Shown: positions 44,834-54,717, numbered from the stretch's first letter. The stretch: DNA of 64,000 nucleotides from an uncultured Clostridia bacterium (GCA_934149405.1 CAKPEV010000002.1:1-64000); one strand, 5' to 3'. A program made the numbers and translations. The notes: generated from the letters alone by a model not told the origin.

Positions 44834-45670
44834 TTATTCTTCCATCTTTAAACATTGTTTATATACTTCTGATTTTGTTATTCCCTTCTCCTTTGCTACT
44901 AATTTCATTGCTTCTTTTTTATCTACTCCTTGCGAAATGTATTTTTTCATTAATTCTTCTACACTTTCTTCACTTGGTAATTCTTCTTCTTTTTCTTTTC
45001 CCTCAAGCACTATTACAAACTCGCCTTTTATATTTTCGTCGTTATAATACTCATTGGCTTCATCTAATGTAAATCTCAAAAACTCTTCATGAATTTTTGT
45101 TATTTCCCTTGCTAAAACAACTCTTCTATCTCCACCAAATGTTTCTCTTAAATCTTCTAGAGTTCTTTTTAATTTATGTGGTGCTTCATAAAATAGCATT
45201 GTTCTTGTTTCACTTTTTAAAAATTCTAATCTTTCTTTTCTACATCTTTTATTTATTGATAAAAAGCCCTCAAATGCAAACTTAGTCGTATCAAAGCCTG
45301 AAGCTATAAGTCCTTGTACGAATGCGACTGCACCTGGAATCGGTATTATTTCAATTTCATTTTCAATGCAAGCTCTTACCAAATCTTCTCCTGGATCTGA
45401 TATTGCAGGTGTTCCCGCGTCCGAAACTAAGGCTAGTACTTTTCCATCGTTTAGCATATTTATTATGTGATTTACTTTTACTCCCTCATTGTGTCTATAA
45501 AAACTTATAAGTGGCTTTTGTATTTCAAAATGATTTAAAAGTTTTAATGTTTTTCTTGTATCTTCTGCTAATATAGTATCGACTTCTTTTAATATTCTTA
45601 ATGCTCTAAGTGTTATATCTTCTAGATTTCCAATTGGAGTTGCTACTAAATATAATTTTCCTTTTTCCAT
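44834..45670 (-). CDS. rsmI: 16S rRNA (cytidine1402-2'-O)-methyltransferase
   Basis: The 278-residue protein has the family blocks LVATPIGNLEDITLRALRIL, ILAEDTRKTLKLL, LVSDAGTPAISDPG and AREITKIHEEF. RsmI methylates C1402 in the decoding centre of 16S rRNA. That is of interest here because this modification affects decoding fidelity. It is the last gene of the holB-ricT-trmN6-rsmI cluster, as in many Firmicutes. Confidence 0.93.
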   Translation of the reverse strand: MEKGKLYLVATPIGNLEDITLRALRILKEVDTILAEDTRKTLKLLNHFEIQKPLISFYRHNEGVKVNHIINMLNDGKVLALVSDAGTPAISDPGEDLVRACIENEIEIIPIPGAVAFVQGLIASGFDTTKFAFEGFLSINKRCRKERLEFLKSETRTMLFYEAPHKLKRTLEDLRETFGGDRRVVLAREITKIHEEFLRFTLDEANEYYNDENIKGEFVIVLEGKEKEEELPSEESVEELMKKYISQGVDKKEAMKLVAKEKGITKSEVYKQCLKMEE

Positions 45671-45681
45671 TACCTTTCTCC

Positions 45682-46422
45682 TTATTTCATATTATATATT
45701 TTAAATATTTCTTCCGTGTATTCTCCGTCTTTTTCATACACATAAAGTGTTTTTTCAAATTTCAAAAAAGCTCGTCCACTTCTTGAACCCTCTATTAACA
45801 CTAGGTTTGGTGCACTTTCTTTATTTGGTTGCACAAACCTTATTCTTTTCGGTTCTATTTTATATTTTCTCATATAATAAAATATATCTACTAGCCTTTC
45901 TGGTCTATGCACCATATAAAAGTTACCGCCAGATTTTAAAAGTCTTGCCGATTCTTTTATTATATCTTCAATCGTACAAAGAACTTCATGTCTTGCTATT
46001 GTAAGCGCATTTTCTTCATTTATTATGCCACTACCTTTGGCTTTATAAGGCGGGTTCACGGTTATTGCATCGATTGTTCCTGATTCAAATTCTTCTTTCA
46101 AATCTTTAAGATTTTTATTTATAACTGTTATTTTCTCTTCGAGTCCATTTAACTCTATACTTCTTTTTGCCATCTCTGCAACTTCTTCTTGCACTTCTAC
46201 TTCATAGATATTCTTAAAATCCCTTATTTTTTCTGTTAGTAGTAATGCTACTACGCCATTTCCTGAACACAAGTCTATAATTTTATCTGCTTTTTTCATG
46301 TTTTTTGCAAAATCTGAAAGTAGCACTGCATCTATTCCAAAGCAGAATCCTTTTTCATTTTGAATTATTTTTAGTCCATTTAATTGTAAATCATCAATTC
46401 TCTCACCGTTTTTTAGTTCCAT
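45682..46422 (-). CDS. TrmN6-like tRNA1(Val) (adenine37-N6)-methyltransferase
   Basis: I choose ATG 46422 behind AAGGAG; the open frame extends upstream without a site. The 246-residue protein has the SAM motif IIDLCSGNGVVALLL and the N6-adenine methylase motif VNPPY (ITVNPPYKAKG). It is 11 bases upstream of rsmI. The substrate is inferred from the family. Confidence 0.88.
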   Translation of the reverse strand: MELKNGERIDDLQLNGLKIIQNEKGFCFGIDAVLLSDFAKNMKKADKIIDLCSGNGVVALLLTEKIRDFKNIYEVEVQEEVAEMAKRSIELNGLEEKITVINKNLKDLKEEFESGTIDAITVNPPYKAKGSGIINEENALTIARHEVLCTIEDIIKESARLLKSGGNFYMVHRPERLVDIFYYMRKYKIEPKRIRFVQPNKESAPNLVLIEGSRSGRAFLKFEKTLYVYEKDGEYTEEIFKIYNMK

Positions 46423-46464
46423 AAAAACTCCTTTTTCATATAATACAATAAAGGATGTGATATA

Positions 46465-46614
46465 ATGAAACACCATCACCCAAATTTAAATTTCAATTGC
46501 TTAAATAATATATATCGTTCTTTATATGATGTTGAACACTTCTTAAATTGTTGTGCACAGGCTAGAAAAGTAAAACGAACATATACATTATTTAAACAAT
46601 GGAAACGTCATTAG
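46465..46614 (+). CDS. Small His- and Cys-containing protein, 49 residues
   Basis: A short frame starts at ATG 46465 behind AAGGATGTGAT. The product begins MKHHHPNLNFNCLNNIYRSL and contains HFLNCCAQARK and a basic end. It is divergent from the trmN6-like gene. The family is unknown and it may not be translated. Confidence 0.35.
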   Translation: MKHHHPNLNFNCLNNIYRSLYDVEHFLNCCAQARKVKRTYTLFKQWKRH

Positions 46615-46620
46615 TTAAGA

Positions 46621-46667
46621 AGAAAAACGAGGCAGGAAATATTATTTCTAACTTTTCCGTGCCTCAA
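46621..46667 (-). terminator. Terminator of the ferredoxin gene
   Basis: On the minus strand GAGGCA and TGCCTC, extended by GGAAA and TTTCC, form an imperfect stem followed by GTTTTTC. Confidence 0.6.
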
Positions 46668-46681
46668 ATTTTATATGTTCC

Positions 46682-46852
46682 TTATGCTTGTTCTGGTGCT
46701 CCAACAGGACATGTTCCTGCACATGCTCCACATTCAATGCATTCATCTGCATTTATACAATATTTTGTATCTTCTTCATGTATTGCTGAAACTGGGCAAG
46801 CTTCTGCACATGCTCCACATTTAATACAAGCATCTGATATTTGATATGCCAT
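46682..46852 (-). CDS. 2[4Fe-4S] ferredoxin
   Basis: The 56-residue protein begins MAYQISDACIKCGACAEACP and has a second cluster motif CIECGACAGTCPVGA, so all eight cluster cysteines are present. AAGGAGGTG precedes the ATG. It is a typical clostridial low-potential electron carrier. It lies 22 bases after ricT. Confidence 0.95.
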   Translation of the reverse strand: MAYQISDACIKCGACAEACPVSAIHEEDTKYCINADECIECGACAGTCPVGAPEQA

Positions 46853-46874
46853 CCTAATTCACCTCCTTCGTAAT

Positions 46875-47771
46875 TTATATATCCTCTCTTTTAAATCCTT
46901 CTTCTAATGCTTTTAATTCCTTCATGTTTACTTCTTCATCTTGCTTTTCTCTACGGCGTCCAACTTTTAGCACTTCTATTTCAGAGTTCTTAAAACTCTT
47001 CTTCACGAAAGTGCCATCTTTTTCTATCTTTACTTTTATTATTTCTCTAAGCACTTCAACATCTTCTACTGTTCCTTTTCCTTCAGGCGTGCTAACAAGA
47101 GAACCAACAGAAGGTAATCTCGATAACTTTTCTTCATAAACTTCTTGTTCATGTTTTAAACAACACATAAGTCTTCCACACACACCAGAAATCTTTGTTG
47201 GATTCAATGATAATCCTTGTTCTTTTGCCATTTTTATAGAAACAGGATTCAAGTCGCCCAAGTGGTTGCAACAACATAACTCTCTTCCGCACATTCCATA
47301 ACCACCTAGCATTTTAACTTCATCTCTAACACCGATTTGTCTAAGCTCAATTCTTGTTCTATAAATTGCCGCTAAATCTTTAACCAATTCTCTAAAATCT
47401 ACTCTTCCATCTGAAGTAAAATAAAACAAAAGCTTCGAATTATCAAATGTATACTCTACATCAACAAGTTTCATGTCTAATCCATGCTCCGCAATCTTCT
47501 TTTCACAAACCTCATATGCTTCTTTTGCTTTTCTCTCATTCTCTTCAAATATTCTTTTATCTTCTTCTGTGGCTACCCTAATTACATCTTTCAAAGGTGC
47601 AACAATTTTCGAATCATCTATCGCTCTATTCGATATAGCAACTTCTCCAAGTTCCATTCCTCTAGCTGTTTCAACAATTGCTGATTGTCCTTTTTCAAAT
47701 TTTATATCATTTGGATTAAAAAAATAAATCTTTCCAAGTTTTTTAAATCTTATGCCTACGATTTCTTTCAT
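46875..47771 (-). CDS. ricT: PSP1-domain protein RicT (YaaT)
   Basis: The 298-residue protein has an N-terminal beta region and the PSP1 core with the cysteine pattern GGYGMCGRELCCCNHLG and SGVCGRLMCCLKHEQ. In Bacillus RicT acts with RicA and RicF in an iron-sulfur complex that affects RNA maturation, competence and sporulation. It lies 16 bases after holB, the normal order. Confidence 0.92.
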   Translation of the reverse strand: MKEIVGIRFKKLGKIYFFNPNDIKFEKGQSAIVETARGMELGEVAISNRAIDDSKIVAPLKDVIRVATEEDKRIFEENERKAKEAYEVCEKKIAEHGLDMKLVDVEYTFDNSKLLFYFTSDGRVDFRELVKDLAAIYRTRIELRQIGVRDEVKMLGGYGMCGRELCCCNHLGDLNPVSIKMAKEQGLSLNPTKISGVCGRLMCCLKHEQEVYEEKLSRLPSVGSLVSTPEGKGTVEDVEVLREIIKVKIEKDGTFVKKSFKNSEIEVLKVGRRREKQDEEVNMKELKALEEGFKREDI

Positions 47772-47787
47772 CTTGACCTCCCTGACC

Positions 47788-48657
47788 TTAAAAACACAAT
47801 CTAACCACCATATTATCTAGCGCCAAATCAAAGTTAGCATTTCGTATTATATCTCTGTTTGTCTCGTCAACAATATTAATAATCTGCATGTTTCTTATCG
47901 TATCGTTTCTCAATTCTTTATAGCAAATCAGTATCACTGCTCCAAGCACACTGCTTATATTGCTCTTTAAATCTTTATCACTTTTTATATCATTTATCTT
48001 TCGATTGATAGTTAAAAAATCTTTTGTTTTAAATGATTTTACTAATGAACTTGCAACATCAATATAATTTTCATCTAGCATTTGAAGTGCATCTCTAACG
48101 CTGCCTCTAGAAAACTTTATTATATCGTCATTTGCTTTATCACCAAGTACTTCTCTCATTTCACCATCAGTTAAACCATTAAAATTCAAAGTCACAACTC
48201 TAGACTTTATAGTATTTAAAAGCTTTTCTTTTTTGGTAGCGAGAAGTATAATTGTCGCATATTCAGGTGGCTCTTCCAATATCTTTAACAATGCATTTTG
48301 TGCACTCTCATTCATTAAATCTGCATCATTTATTATAAAACATTTTCTGTTTGATATTGTTGGCTTTAAATAAACTTCTTTTTCAAAATCTCTTATCACA
48401 TCAACTTTTATGATATTTTTTTCGGGTTCTATTATGAAAAAATCAGCATTATTTTCAAAAGTCTTACATGCTTCACAATTTCCACAAGCTTGTCCATTCT
48501 CGTTTTTTAAACACAATATGCTCTTAGCAAACTCAACGGCAACTAGTTTCTTGCCTATTCCAGCTTTTCCAACAAACAAATAAGCATGTCCTATTTTACC
48601 ACTTTTAATAATGTTATTTAATCTTTCTCGGTTTTCTTTATGACCTACAATATGCAT
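47788..48657 (-). CDS. holB: DNA polymerase III subunit delta'
   Basis: The 289-residue protein has MHIVGHKENRERL, the P-loop-like YLFVGKAGIGKK, a zinc motif (CLKNENGQACGNCEAC), NDADLMNESAQNALLKILEEPP and sensor ATKKEKLLNTIKSR. It is a clamp-loader subunit. It lies 9 bases after lepB and directly before ricT. Confidence 0.9.
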   Translation of the reverse strand: MHIVGHKENRERLNNIIKSGKIGHAYLFVGKAGIGKKLVAVEFAKSILCLKNENGQACGNCEACKTFENNADFFIIEPEKNIIKVDVIRDFEKEVYLKPTISNRKCFIINDADLMNESAQNALLKILEEPPEYATIILLATKKEKLLNTIKSRVVTLNFNGLTDGEMREVLGDKANDDIIKFSRGSVRDALQMLDENYIDVASSLVKSFKTKDFLTINRKINDIKSDKDLKSNISSVLGAVILICYKELRNDTIRNMQIINIVDETNRDIIRNANFDLALDNMVVRLCF

Positions 48658-48666
48658 ATTTTCACC

Positions 48667-49320
48667 TTATTTATCAATTTTTCCAAAAGCAGATAAAGGC
48701 CATATTCTATATGTTACTCGACCTTCAACTTTGCTCAAAGGTATACATCCAAACTCTCTACTATCGCTTGAGCCTCCCCTGTTATCGCCCATTACAAATA
48801 TATATCCTTCTGGCACTTCCACATCACAGTATGCACCTCTTCTAGGAGTTTCTATACCATTTAGGTATACTTCTTCTAATTCCATGTCATTAACATAAAC
48901 TTTTCCTTTATTTATAACAACATGATCTCCGGCCACACCTATAACTCTTTTTATAAAACTTACTTTGCCTATTTCTAATACATCATGACAAAGTTTGTAT
49001 TTAACACTATCGTTTTCATTATATACACCTAACCCATTTTCTGTTCCCACAGGCTTTTCAAATGTTATTATATCCCCTCTATATATTGGCAACTTAAAAG
49101 TTCTAACAACTCTATTTATCAAAACTCTTTCGCCATCTAAAATAGTTGGTGTCATTGAAGTTTGTTGTACTAGTGTCGGTGTAAATAAGAAATACTTTAT
49201 AACAACAGCCAAAACAAAAGCAACTACTATACATAAAAACCATTCTACAACCTCTCTTGCAGGAGATTTCTTTACTTCTTTAATTTTCTTTTCTACGTTT
49301 AGATCCATTTCTTTCATTCG
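48667..49320 (-). CDS. lepB: Type I signal peptidase
   Basis: I choose ATG 49320, eight bases after GAGGTGA. The 217-residue protein has one N-terminal membrane helix, the serine motif QQTSMTPTILDGERVLINR, the lysine motif KRVIGVAGDHV and the GDNRGGSSDSREFG box. It removes signal peptides from secreted proteins such as the one at 603-1904. Confidence 0.92.
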   Translation of the reverse strand, partial: RMKEMDLNVEKKIKEVKKSPAREVVEWFLCIVVAFVLAVVIKYFLFTPTLVQQTSMTPTILDGERVLINRVVRTFKLPIYRGDIITFEKPVGTENGLGVYNENDSVKYKLCHDVLEIGKVSFIKRVIGVAGDHVVINKGKVYVNDMELEEVYLNGIETPRRGAYCDVEVPEGYIFVMGDNRGGSSDSREFGCIPLSKVEGRVTYRIWPLSAFGKIDK

Positions 49321-49460
49321 TACATTCACCTCGCTCTTCATTATATATCAAAATTATGGCTTATGCAACGCATTTTGTGCATATTTTATATCACATTTAA
49401 AACTATTGTTCTTATTAATAATTATCCCTCAATATAACTTGGGTTATTTTTAAATCAAAC

Positions 49461-49495
49461 AAATAAGTCAGCTTTTATTAAAATCGGCTGACCTA
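49461..49495 (-). terminator. Terminator of walK
   Basis: GTCAGC and GCTGAC enclose an A/T-rich loop, followed on the minus strand by TTATTT, 10 bases after the walK stop. Confidence 0.6.
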
Positions 49496-49504
49496 TAATT
49501 TTCA

Positions 49505-51352
49505 TTATTTTTCTTTCGAGTTTTTTTCCTTAAATGTTGGGACCTTTATAATAACTTCAGTTCCTTTTCCAACCTCACTCTTTATATCTATACTTCCACC
49601 ATTTTCTTCAATAATTTCTTTTGCAATAGGCAATCCCAAACCAGTACCGCCCATTTCTCTAGAACGAGCTTTATCCACTCTGTAAAAACGTTCAAAGACA
49701 CGTGGCAAATCTTCTTTAGGTATACCTATTCCATTATCTATTATTTTTATATATGCATCATCATGTACCGCGCCAACGTATACTTTAATATTTCCATTCT
49801 CAGGAGTATACTTTATACTGTTTGTCAAAATATTTGTTATTACTTGCTCTATTCCATCTCTATCGCCGAAAACATCCGGAACATTAGATGTAACATAGCA
49901 TTCAACCAATTGTCCTTTTTTCTCCGCCTGTATCTTATGTTTATCACAAACTTGCTTTGTTAATTCTTTTATATCAAATCTTATTCTATTCCATGCGACT
50001 TTTTTATAATCAAATTTTGTAAGTTGCAATAAATCACTTACTAATCTTGTCATTCTGTTTGCTTCTGTTAGTATAACATTAAGGAATTTACGTTTACTCT
50101 CTTCATCCAACTCTTCTTGGTCTAGGAGTGTTTCAGAATATGTTTTTATCGATGTTATAGGTGTCTTTAATTCGTGCGATACGTTTGCCACGAACTCTTT
50201 TCTCATATCGTCTAGTTTTGCTTGTTTTGTCATATCTTGTATAACAACAACAACGCCGTTTGCTCTATCCTTCTCATCCCTAAATGGTGCAAAGAAGAAG
50301 TTGTAATACTTGTCATTTACATTTATCATTTCCTCGCTAGATGTCCAATCTTCTAGGTAAATAATTTTTTCCATATTTATATCTATTTTTAATTTTTTGA
50401 AAATCTCTTCAAAAGAACGTTCATCTTTTATATCTAACATCTTTTTCGCAGTCAAATTGGCATGTACCATTCTTCCATTTAAGTTGAACGCAAGTACTCC
50501 ATCAGTCAAATGCATAAGTATTGTTTCTAATTTACTTTTTTCAGTTGATATCTCGTTCATTGTATTTTGAATTTGCGATGTCATCAGATTAAACGTATCT
50601 ATTAACTTTGAAATTTCATATCCTGCTCCTCTTTTTTCAGGCAAACTGATATATGAAATATTTCCTTCTGCAATCATTTCGGCTTTATTCGTAAGCAATT
50701 CTATTGGCTTCGTTATATCCCTCGCAATTATGCCTATTATTATTAATGTAGTGGCAGCCATAACGAATAGCACTCCCACATAAATATATCTTATTTCGTT
50801 TATTTGCCTATTTATATACTCTTTACTTTGTGAAACTAATATATAATTTTCATCATGCTCTAGTATATCCTCTCTAATAACACACATAAACCAATAGCAA
50901 TCATTTTCTTTATCATTGCATGAAGCATATATTTTTCCAGCTTTTTTAGCCTGCTCTATACATTCTTGAATTGCACTGGAAAGTTTATATTTTTCACCAG
51001 TCATCACATCATTATAATTAGAATCTATAATTACCCCTGAGCGACTCTTGCTGTTGATGGAAAAATATATATTAAAATTATCATATACTTTTTCTAATAT
51101 TTGCTTGTAATCTTTTTCTTTTTTCGGACCTTGAATGTCTGAAAAATTAAGATTGTTTTTATCGTTCTCTAATTTTATATTTTTTAAATTTAATCCAAAT
51201 CCTGCGACCGTATTCATCATTTCTTCTACAAATCCTTTGTAGTATATATCTTCTATTTTAATAATAGACATAATTCCAATTCCAAGAATTATTACCGAAA
51301 GTAAAATAAAAAATATAAATATTAGGCGTGATTGCAAACTTTTCGTAAACAT
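49505..51352 (-). CDS. walK: WalK-type sensor histidine kinase
   Basis: The 615-residue protein has two membrane helices around an extracellular sensor domain, a HAMP domain (ITKPIELLTNKAEMIAEG) and a PAS domain (GVLAFNLNGRMVHAN). The His box is FVANVSHELKTPITSIK, and ATPase motifs are NILTNSIKYTPENG and GTGLGLPIAKEI. With WalR it controls cell-wall metabolism in Firmicutes. It follows the response regulator by 134 bases. Confidence 0.85.
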   Translation of the reverse strand: MFTKSLQSRLIFIFFILLSVIILGIGIMSIIKIEDIYYKGFVEEMMNTVAGFGLNLKNIKLENDKNNLNFSDIQGPKKEKDYKQILEKVYDNFNIYFSINSKSRSGVIIDSNYNDVMTGEKYKLSSAIQECIEQAKKAGKIYASCNDKENDCYWFMCVIREDILEHDENYILVSQSKEYINRQINEIRYIYVGVLFVMAATTLIIIGIIARDITKPIELLTNKAEMIAEGNISYISLPEKRGAGYEISKLIDTFNLMTSQIQNTMNEISTEKSKLETILMHLTDGVLAFNLNGRMVHANLTAKKMLDIKDERSFEEIFKKLKIDINMEKIIYLEDWTSSEEMINVNDKYYNFFFAPFRDEKDRANGVVVVIQDMTKQAKLDDMRKEFVANVSHELKTPITSIKTYSETLLDQEELDEESKRKFLNVILTEANRMTRLVSDLLQLTKFDYKKVAWNRIRFDIKELTKQVCDKHKIQAEKKGQLVECYVTSNVPDVFGDRDGIEQVITNILTNSIKYTPENGNIKVYVGAVHDDAYIKIIDNGIGIPKEDLPRVFERFYRVDKARSREMGGTGLGLPIAKEIIEENGGSIDIKSEVGKGTEVIIKVPTFKEKNSKEK

Positions 51353-51486
51353 TTTTAACCCCCATATCGCATAAAAATTTTATCACTATTAGTATGATTT
51401 ATCGTATTAAAAAAGGATGAACGAAATCTATACTTTCATTCACCCACTATTTTTATTAATGAAATTTAGAAATTCTACTACAACTG

Positions 51487-52209
51487 TTATACAGCATTGA
51501 AATAATATCCAATTCCTCTTTTTGTTGCAAGTAACTCTGGCATACTAGGATTTTGTTCAATTTTTTCTCTTATTCTTCTTATTGTTACATCTACTGTTCT
51601 TACATCACCAAAATACTCATAACCCCAGACTTTTTCCAAAAGTTCTTCTCTTGAAAAAACTTGTCCCTTTTGTGTAGCTAAAAATTTTAAAAGTTCAAAT
51701 TCTCTAAGAGTAAGCTCTACATTCTTGCCACTAATTTTAGCTTCATATTTATAAGTATCAAGAACCAACGGTCCAAATACCAATGTTGAATTTTTAGTTT
51801 CTTCATTATCAGCTGTTGCCATGCCCTTAATTGACATCTCTATTCCGTCCCATTTTCTAAGGTTAGCCTTTACTCTTGCTATAACTTCTCTTACACTGAA
51901 AGGTTTAGTTATATAATCATCTGCACCGAGTTCGAGTCCAATTACTTTATCTACAACATCTTCTTTCGCTGTAACCATTATTATAGGTATATTAGCTAAT
52001 TGCCTTATGCTTTTGCATACAGAAAAACCATCCATCTTTGGAAGCATCACATCTAGTAAAACCAAATCTGGTTTTTCTCTTTTATATACCTCAATTGCCT
52101 CTTCTCCATCATAAGCAACAACAGTATCGTATCCTTCTCTCTTTAGATTATGATTTAATATATCCACAATAGCCTTTTCATCATCAACAATTAAAACTTT
52201 CCTACTCAT
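51487..52209 (-). CDS. walR: WalR-type response regulator
   Basis: The 240-residue protein has a receiver domain with KVLIVDDEKAIVDIL, the phospho-acceptor aspartate in LVLLDVMLPKMDG and the lysine in ADDYITKPFS. An OmpR-type winged helix with GEVFSREELLEKVWGYEYFG-like sequence (QVFSREELLEKVWGYEYFG) follows. It pairs with the adjacent kinase. An M23 endopeptidase gene, a typical WalR target, lies upstream. Confidence 0.87.
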   Translation of the reverse strand: MSRKVLIVDDEKAIVDILNHNLKREGYDTVVAYDGEEAIEVYKREKPDLVLLDVMLPKMDGFSVCKSIRQLANIPIIMVTAKEDVVDKVIGLELGADDYITKPFSVREVIARVKANLRKWDGIEMSIKGMATADNEETKNSTLVFGPLVLDTYKYEAKISGKNVELTLREFELLKFLATQKGQVFSREELLEKVWGYEYFGDVRTVDVTIRRIREKIEQNPSMPELLATKRGIGYYFNAV

Positions 52210-52252
52210 TTATTTCACACCCTCCTACGGATACAACAATTTTACTACTTTT

Positions 52253-52307
52253 ATTATCTATTATTACACCCCAAATGTCAATGTTAATTTTTTCTTTTTG
52301 ACATTTG
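52253..52307 (-). promoter_or_regulatory. walR promoter with 9-bp inverted repeat over the -35 box
   Basis: On the minus strand TTGACA (52281-52276) and GATAAT (52258-52253) are spaced by 17 bases. CAAATGTCA (52272-52280) and TGACATTTG (52299-52307) are perfect inverted repeats, one overlapping the -35 box. This is a possible operator. Confidence 0.55.
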
Positions 52308-52364
52308 CCGTCAATCACAATACTACTCTTTCCAAAAGAATTTAATTATACTCATTTTTTGCAT

Positions 52365-52399
52365 AAAAAAACTAGTAAGTTTCGAAACTTACTAGTTTT
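52365..52399 (-). terminator. Terminator of the M23 peptidase gene
   Basis: AAACTAGTAAGTTTC and GAAACTTACTAGTTT form a perfect palindromic stem 4 bases after the stop, followed by a T run on the minus strand. Confidence 0.85.
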
Positions 52400-52403
52400 A
52401 TAT

Positions 52404-53423
52404 TTATTTACCATATACGAAAACTTCTGGATCCAAAGTTTTTCCTTCATATCTAACTTCAAGATGTACGTGAGGTCCTGTTGATCTTCCTGTACTTCCT
52501 ACATATGCTATTAACTCACCTTTGTTCACTTCATCGCCAACCTCTGCAACAAGTTTGCTACAATGTGCATAGTATGTTTCATAGCCTCCCGTGTGTTGTA
52601 TTTTTACTAGATATCCATAATTTCCAGACCAAGCCGAATATGTAACTACGCCAGATTCACTTGCATGTATAGGAGTTCCTAATGCAACACCTATATCTAA
52701 TCCATAGTGATATCCCATTGACCTCCAACCATATTTTGAAGTGATTATTCCTCCTTCAACCGGTTTTCCAAAACTTAGTTCTTGCAAATTATCTTTTAAA
52801 GTTTGCAATAATTCTTTTGAAACAGTTCTAGCTGAAGCTAGTTGTGTACGAATTCTTATCATTTCATCATTTTGTTTCTTTAAAGGTTCTATAACATCTG
52901 CAACTGCTACTTCTATATCCGAAGTTACATCATAATCAAGTAGATTTTTCTCAACTATTGCAACTTCTACTTTTTTAGAAAACTTTGCTTGTTTCTCATC
53001 TATTTCATTTTTTATTTTTTCTGCATCTTCCATCGTTTCAACGATGTATTTTTCCTCGTCCGAAATATTTACAGCGTATACCTTATGATATACATCGCAC
53101 AAGTTCTTTATGCTTGCGAATATTTTTTCTTCCTCTAAAGCAACATCTTTTTTAACCAACATCATTTCATAGTCAACTGTAGCATTCATGATTACATATG
53201 CTGTGTTCTCAGAATCACCATTTAATATGAAATTATTTATGGCTTTTTCCATTGCTCTTTTACTAGCAACATAACCTGAATCAATATTGTTTATAGCTAC
53301 TTTATATACTGGTTTGTATGTAAAAAAGATTACCGAAAAAATAGCTGAAACACCAAGTAACATAGCTAATATTATTTTTGTTATTACATTCAGTAATAAT
53401 TTTTTTCTTCCCGAGACTCTCAA
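52404..53423 (-). CDS. M23 (LytM-type) peptidoglycan endopeptidase
   Basis: TTG 53423 has good spacing to AAAAGGAG; TTG 53435 touches it. The 339-residue protein has one N-terminal membrane helix (KIILAMLLGVSAIFSVIFF), an extracellular helical region and a C-terminal M23 domain. Zinc ligands are seen in HYGLDIG (H-x3-D) and HVHLE (H-x-H), and the fold motif is TSKYGWRS. It cleaves peptide crosslinks in the wall. It precedes walR. Confidence 0.85.
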   Translation of the reverse strand: MRVSGRKKLLLNVITKIILAMLLGVSAIFSVIFFTYKPVYKVAINNIDSGYVASKRAMEKAINNFILNGDSENTAYVIMNATVDYEMMLVKKDVALEEEKIFASIKNLCDVYHKVYAVNISDEEKYIVETMEDAEKIKNEIDEKQAKFSKKVEVAIVEKNLLDYDVTSDIEVAVADVIEPLKKQNDEMIRIRTQLASARTVSKELLQTLKDNLQELSFGKPVEGGIITSKYGWRSMGYHYGLDIGVALGTPIHASESGVVTYSAWSGNYGYLVKIQHTGGYETYYAHCSKLVAEVGDEVNKGELIAYVGSTGRSTGPHVHLEVRYEGKTLDPEVFVYGK

Positions 53424-53686
53424 GAAAGACTTCAACTCCTTTTTATTTTTAATTTTCTTCTTTCGTGTAGCTCATCAAAAGCAAATATATTTTACTATAT
53501 TACAGATTATCAAGCAAATTTTTTTTACTTTTGCTCGGCACATATGGAAGTATTTGAAAACGTTTTAACCACATTTCTTTAATTTTCTCATTCTTTTGCT
53601 CATTATCTCGTTTTTTCAGTCACATTAACTAGATAAGAAGAGATTTTAAAAGGAAACAGTTTATTTATCGTCAAAATTTTATTTAA

Positions 53687-54163
53687 TTATCTACCTGCAA
53701 ATATGTCATTGTATTTCTTCAAAATTTCAGTATCAGTATAATACGTACTTGTTCCTACTTTAACTCCGTTGACCATAAAAATTTCTATATTTTCTGTGTT
53801 TTTTACATTCACAATATAGTTGTTTTCTATATTTCTTATCTCTAAAACATCCTCTATAACTTTGCCATTATCCTTGAAATTCAAGAAATAATACTCATGT
53901 TCTCCGCTATTGTAATAACCTGAAAGTTGCGGATATAGTGTGAAGTCCTCAACTGGTGTTCCTATACTACTCATTTTAAACAATTCTAAAGTTTCTGCAC
54001 CTTGGACAGCTCTTTTAACTTCAAGAATTTCATTGTAGGCTTTAGTAAGTTTAGTTTCAACCAACGTATCTTTCGAATTGTATATTGAAAAGCCTGCAAT
54101 AAGTATCATCATTACAATCGTTATAACCGTTTGAATCATAGTTATACCATTTTTTCCTTTCAA
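53687..54163 (-). CDS. Type IV prepilin-like protein (second of a pair)
   Basis: TTG 54163 lies 4 bases after GGGGGTGG and gives the leader MKGKNG before ITMIQTVITIVMMILI; the ATG at 54196 would add an unlikely leader. The 158-residue product has a prepilin helix and a beta-rich C-terminal half (HEYYFLNFKDNGKVIED). It follows the other pilin gene by 16 bases, and both lie after pcrA. Confidence 0.75.
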   Translation of the reverse strand: MKGKNGITMIQTVITIVMMILIAGFSIYNSKDTLVETKLTKAYNEILEVKRAVQGAETLELFKMSSIGTPVEDFTLYPQLSGYYNSGEHEYYFLNFKDNGKVIEDVLEIRNIENNYIVNVKNTENIEIFMVNGVKVGTSTYYTDTEILKKYNDIFAGR

Positions 54164-54179
54164 AATACCACCCCCATTT

Positions 54180-54695
54180 TTAAATATCTCCATCATCTAC
54201 TAACGCTCTGACTTGTTCAAATGTCCTTACGTTTCTGTTAGCTAACTTTATTGTTTTTAAAAGTTCAACTTCGCCTTTTTCAAAATTCACAATGTAACTA
54301 TGCTTTATTGAATCAATCCCATAATATTCTCTAACTTTGCTTTGCTCATATTTTTCCATGTCGTCCATTCCTATTATTATATAAGCATCATCAAAATCTG
54401 CTTCATCTACTTCTACTCCAAATGCATTTTTAAATTCTTCTGCATCCGCAGCTAGCTCAGAAACTTTAAAATCATATTGGTCTCCAGACTTTAATTCAAA
54501 ATCTTCATCCAAATCTTTCTTTATTATTACACTATTTACCGCATTTTTCATTGATGTCATTTCAACATAAACTTCTGTAACAGTAGCTTGGTCTGTTGCT
54601 TCTTTTCCGGTGTAAACAGAGAAGGTTGTTATTATAAGTATTATTATGATAACAATTACAAGCTCAACCATTGTAACTCCATTTTGCTTTTTCAT
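54180..54695 (-). CDS. Type IV prepilin-like protein (first of a pair)
   Basis: The 171-residue protein starts MKKQNGVTMVELVIVIIIIL, an archetypal prepilin N-terminus with Glu at position +5 after the cleavage-site Gly. It has an acidic middle part (AADAEEFKNAFGVEVDEADFDDAY). It begins 22 bases after pcrA behind GGAGGTGA. No prepilin peptidase or PilB/PilC genes are in the window. Confidence 0.8.
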   Translation of the reverse strand: MKKQNGVTMVELVIVIIIILIITTFSVYTGKEATDQATVTEVYVEMTSMKNAVNSVIIKKDLDEDFELKSGDQYDFKVSELAADAEEFKNAFGVEVDEADFDDAYIIIGMDDMEKYEQSKVREYYGIDSIKHSYIVNFEKGEVELLKTIKLANRNVRTFEQVRALVDDGDI

Positions 54696-54717
54696 GATTC
54701 ACCTCCAAAACAATATT

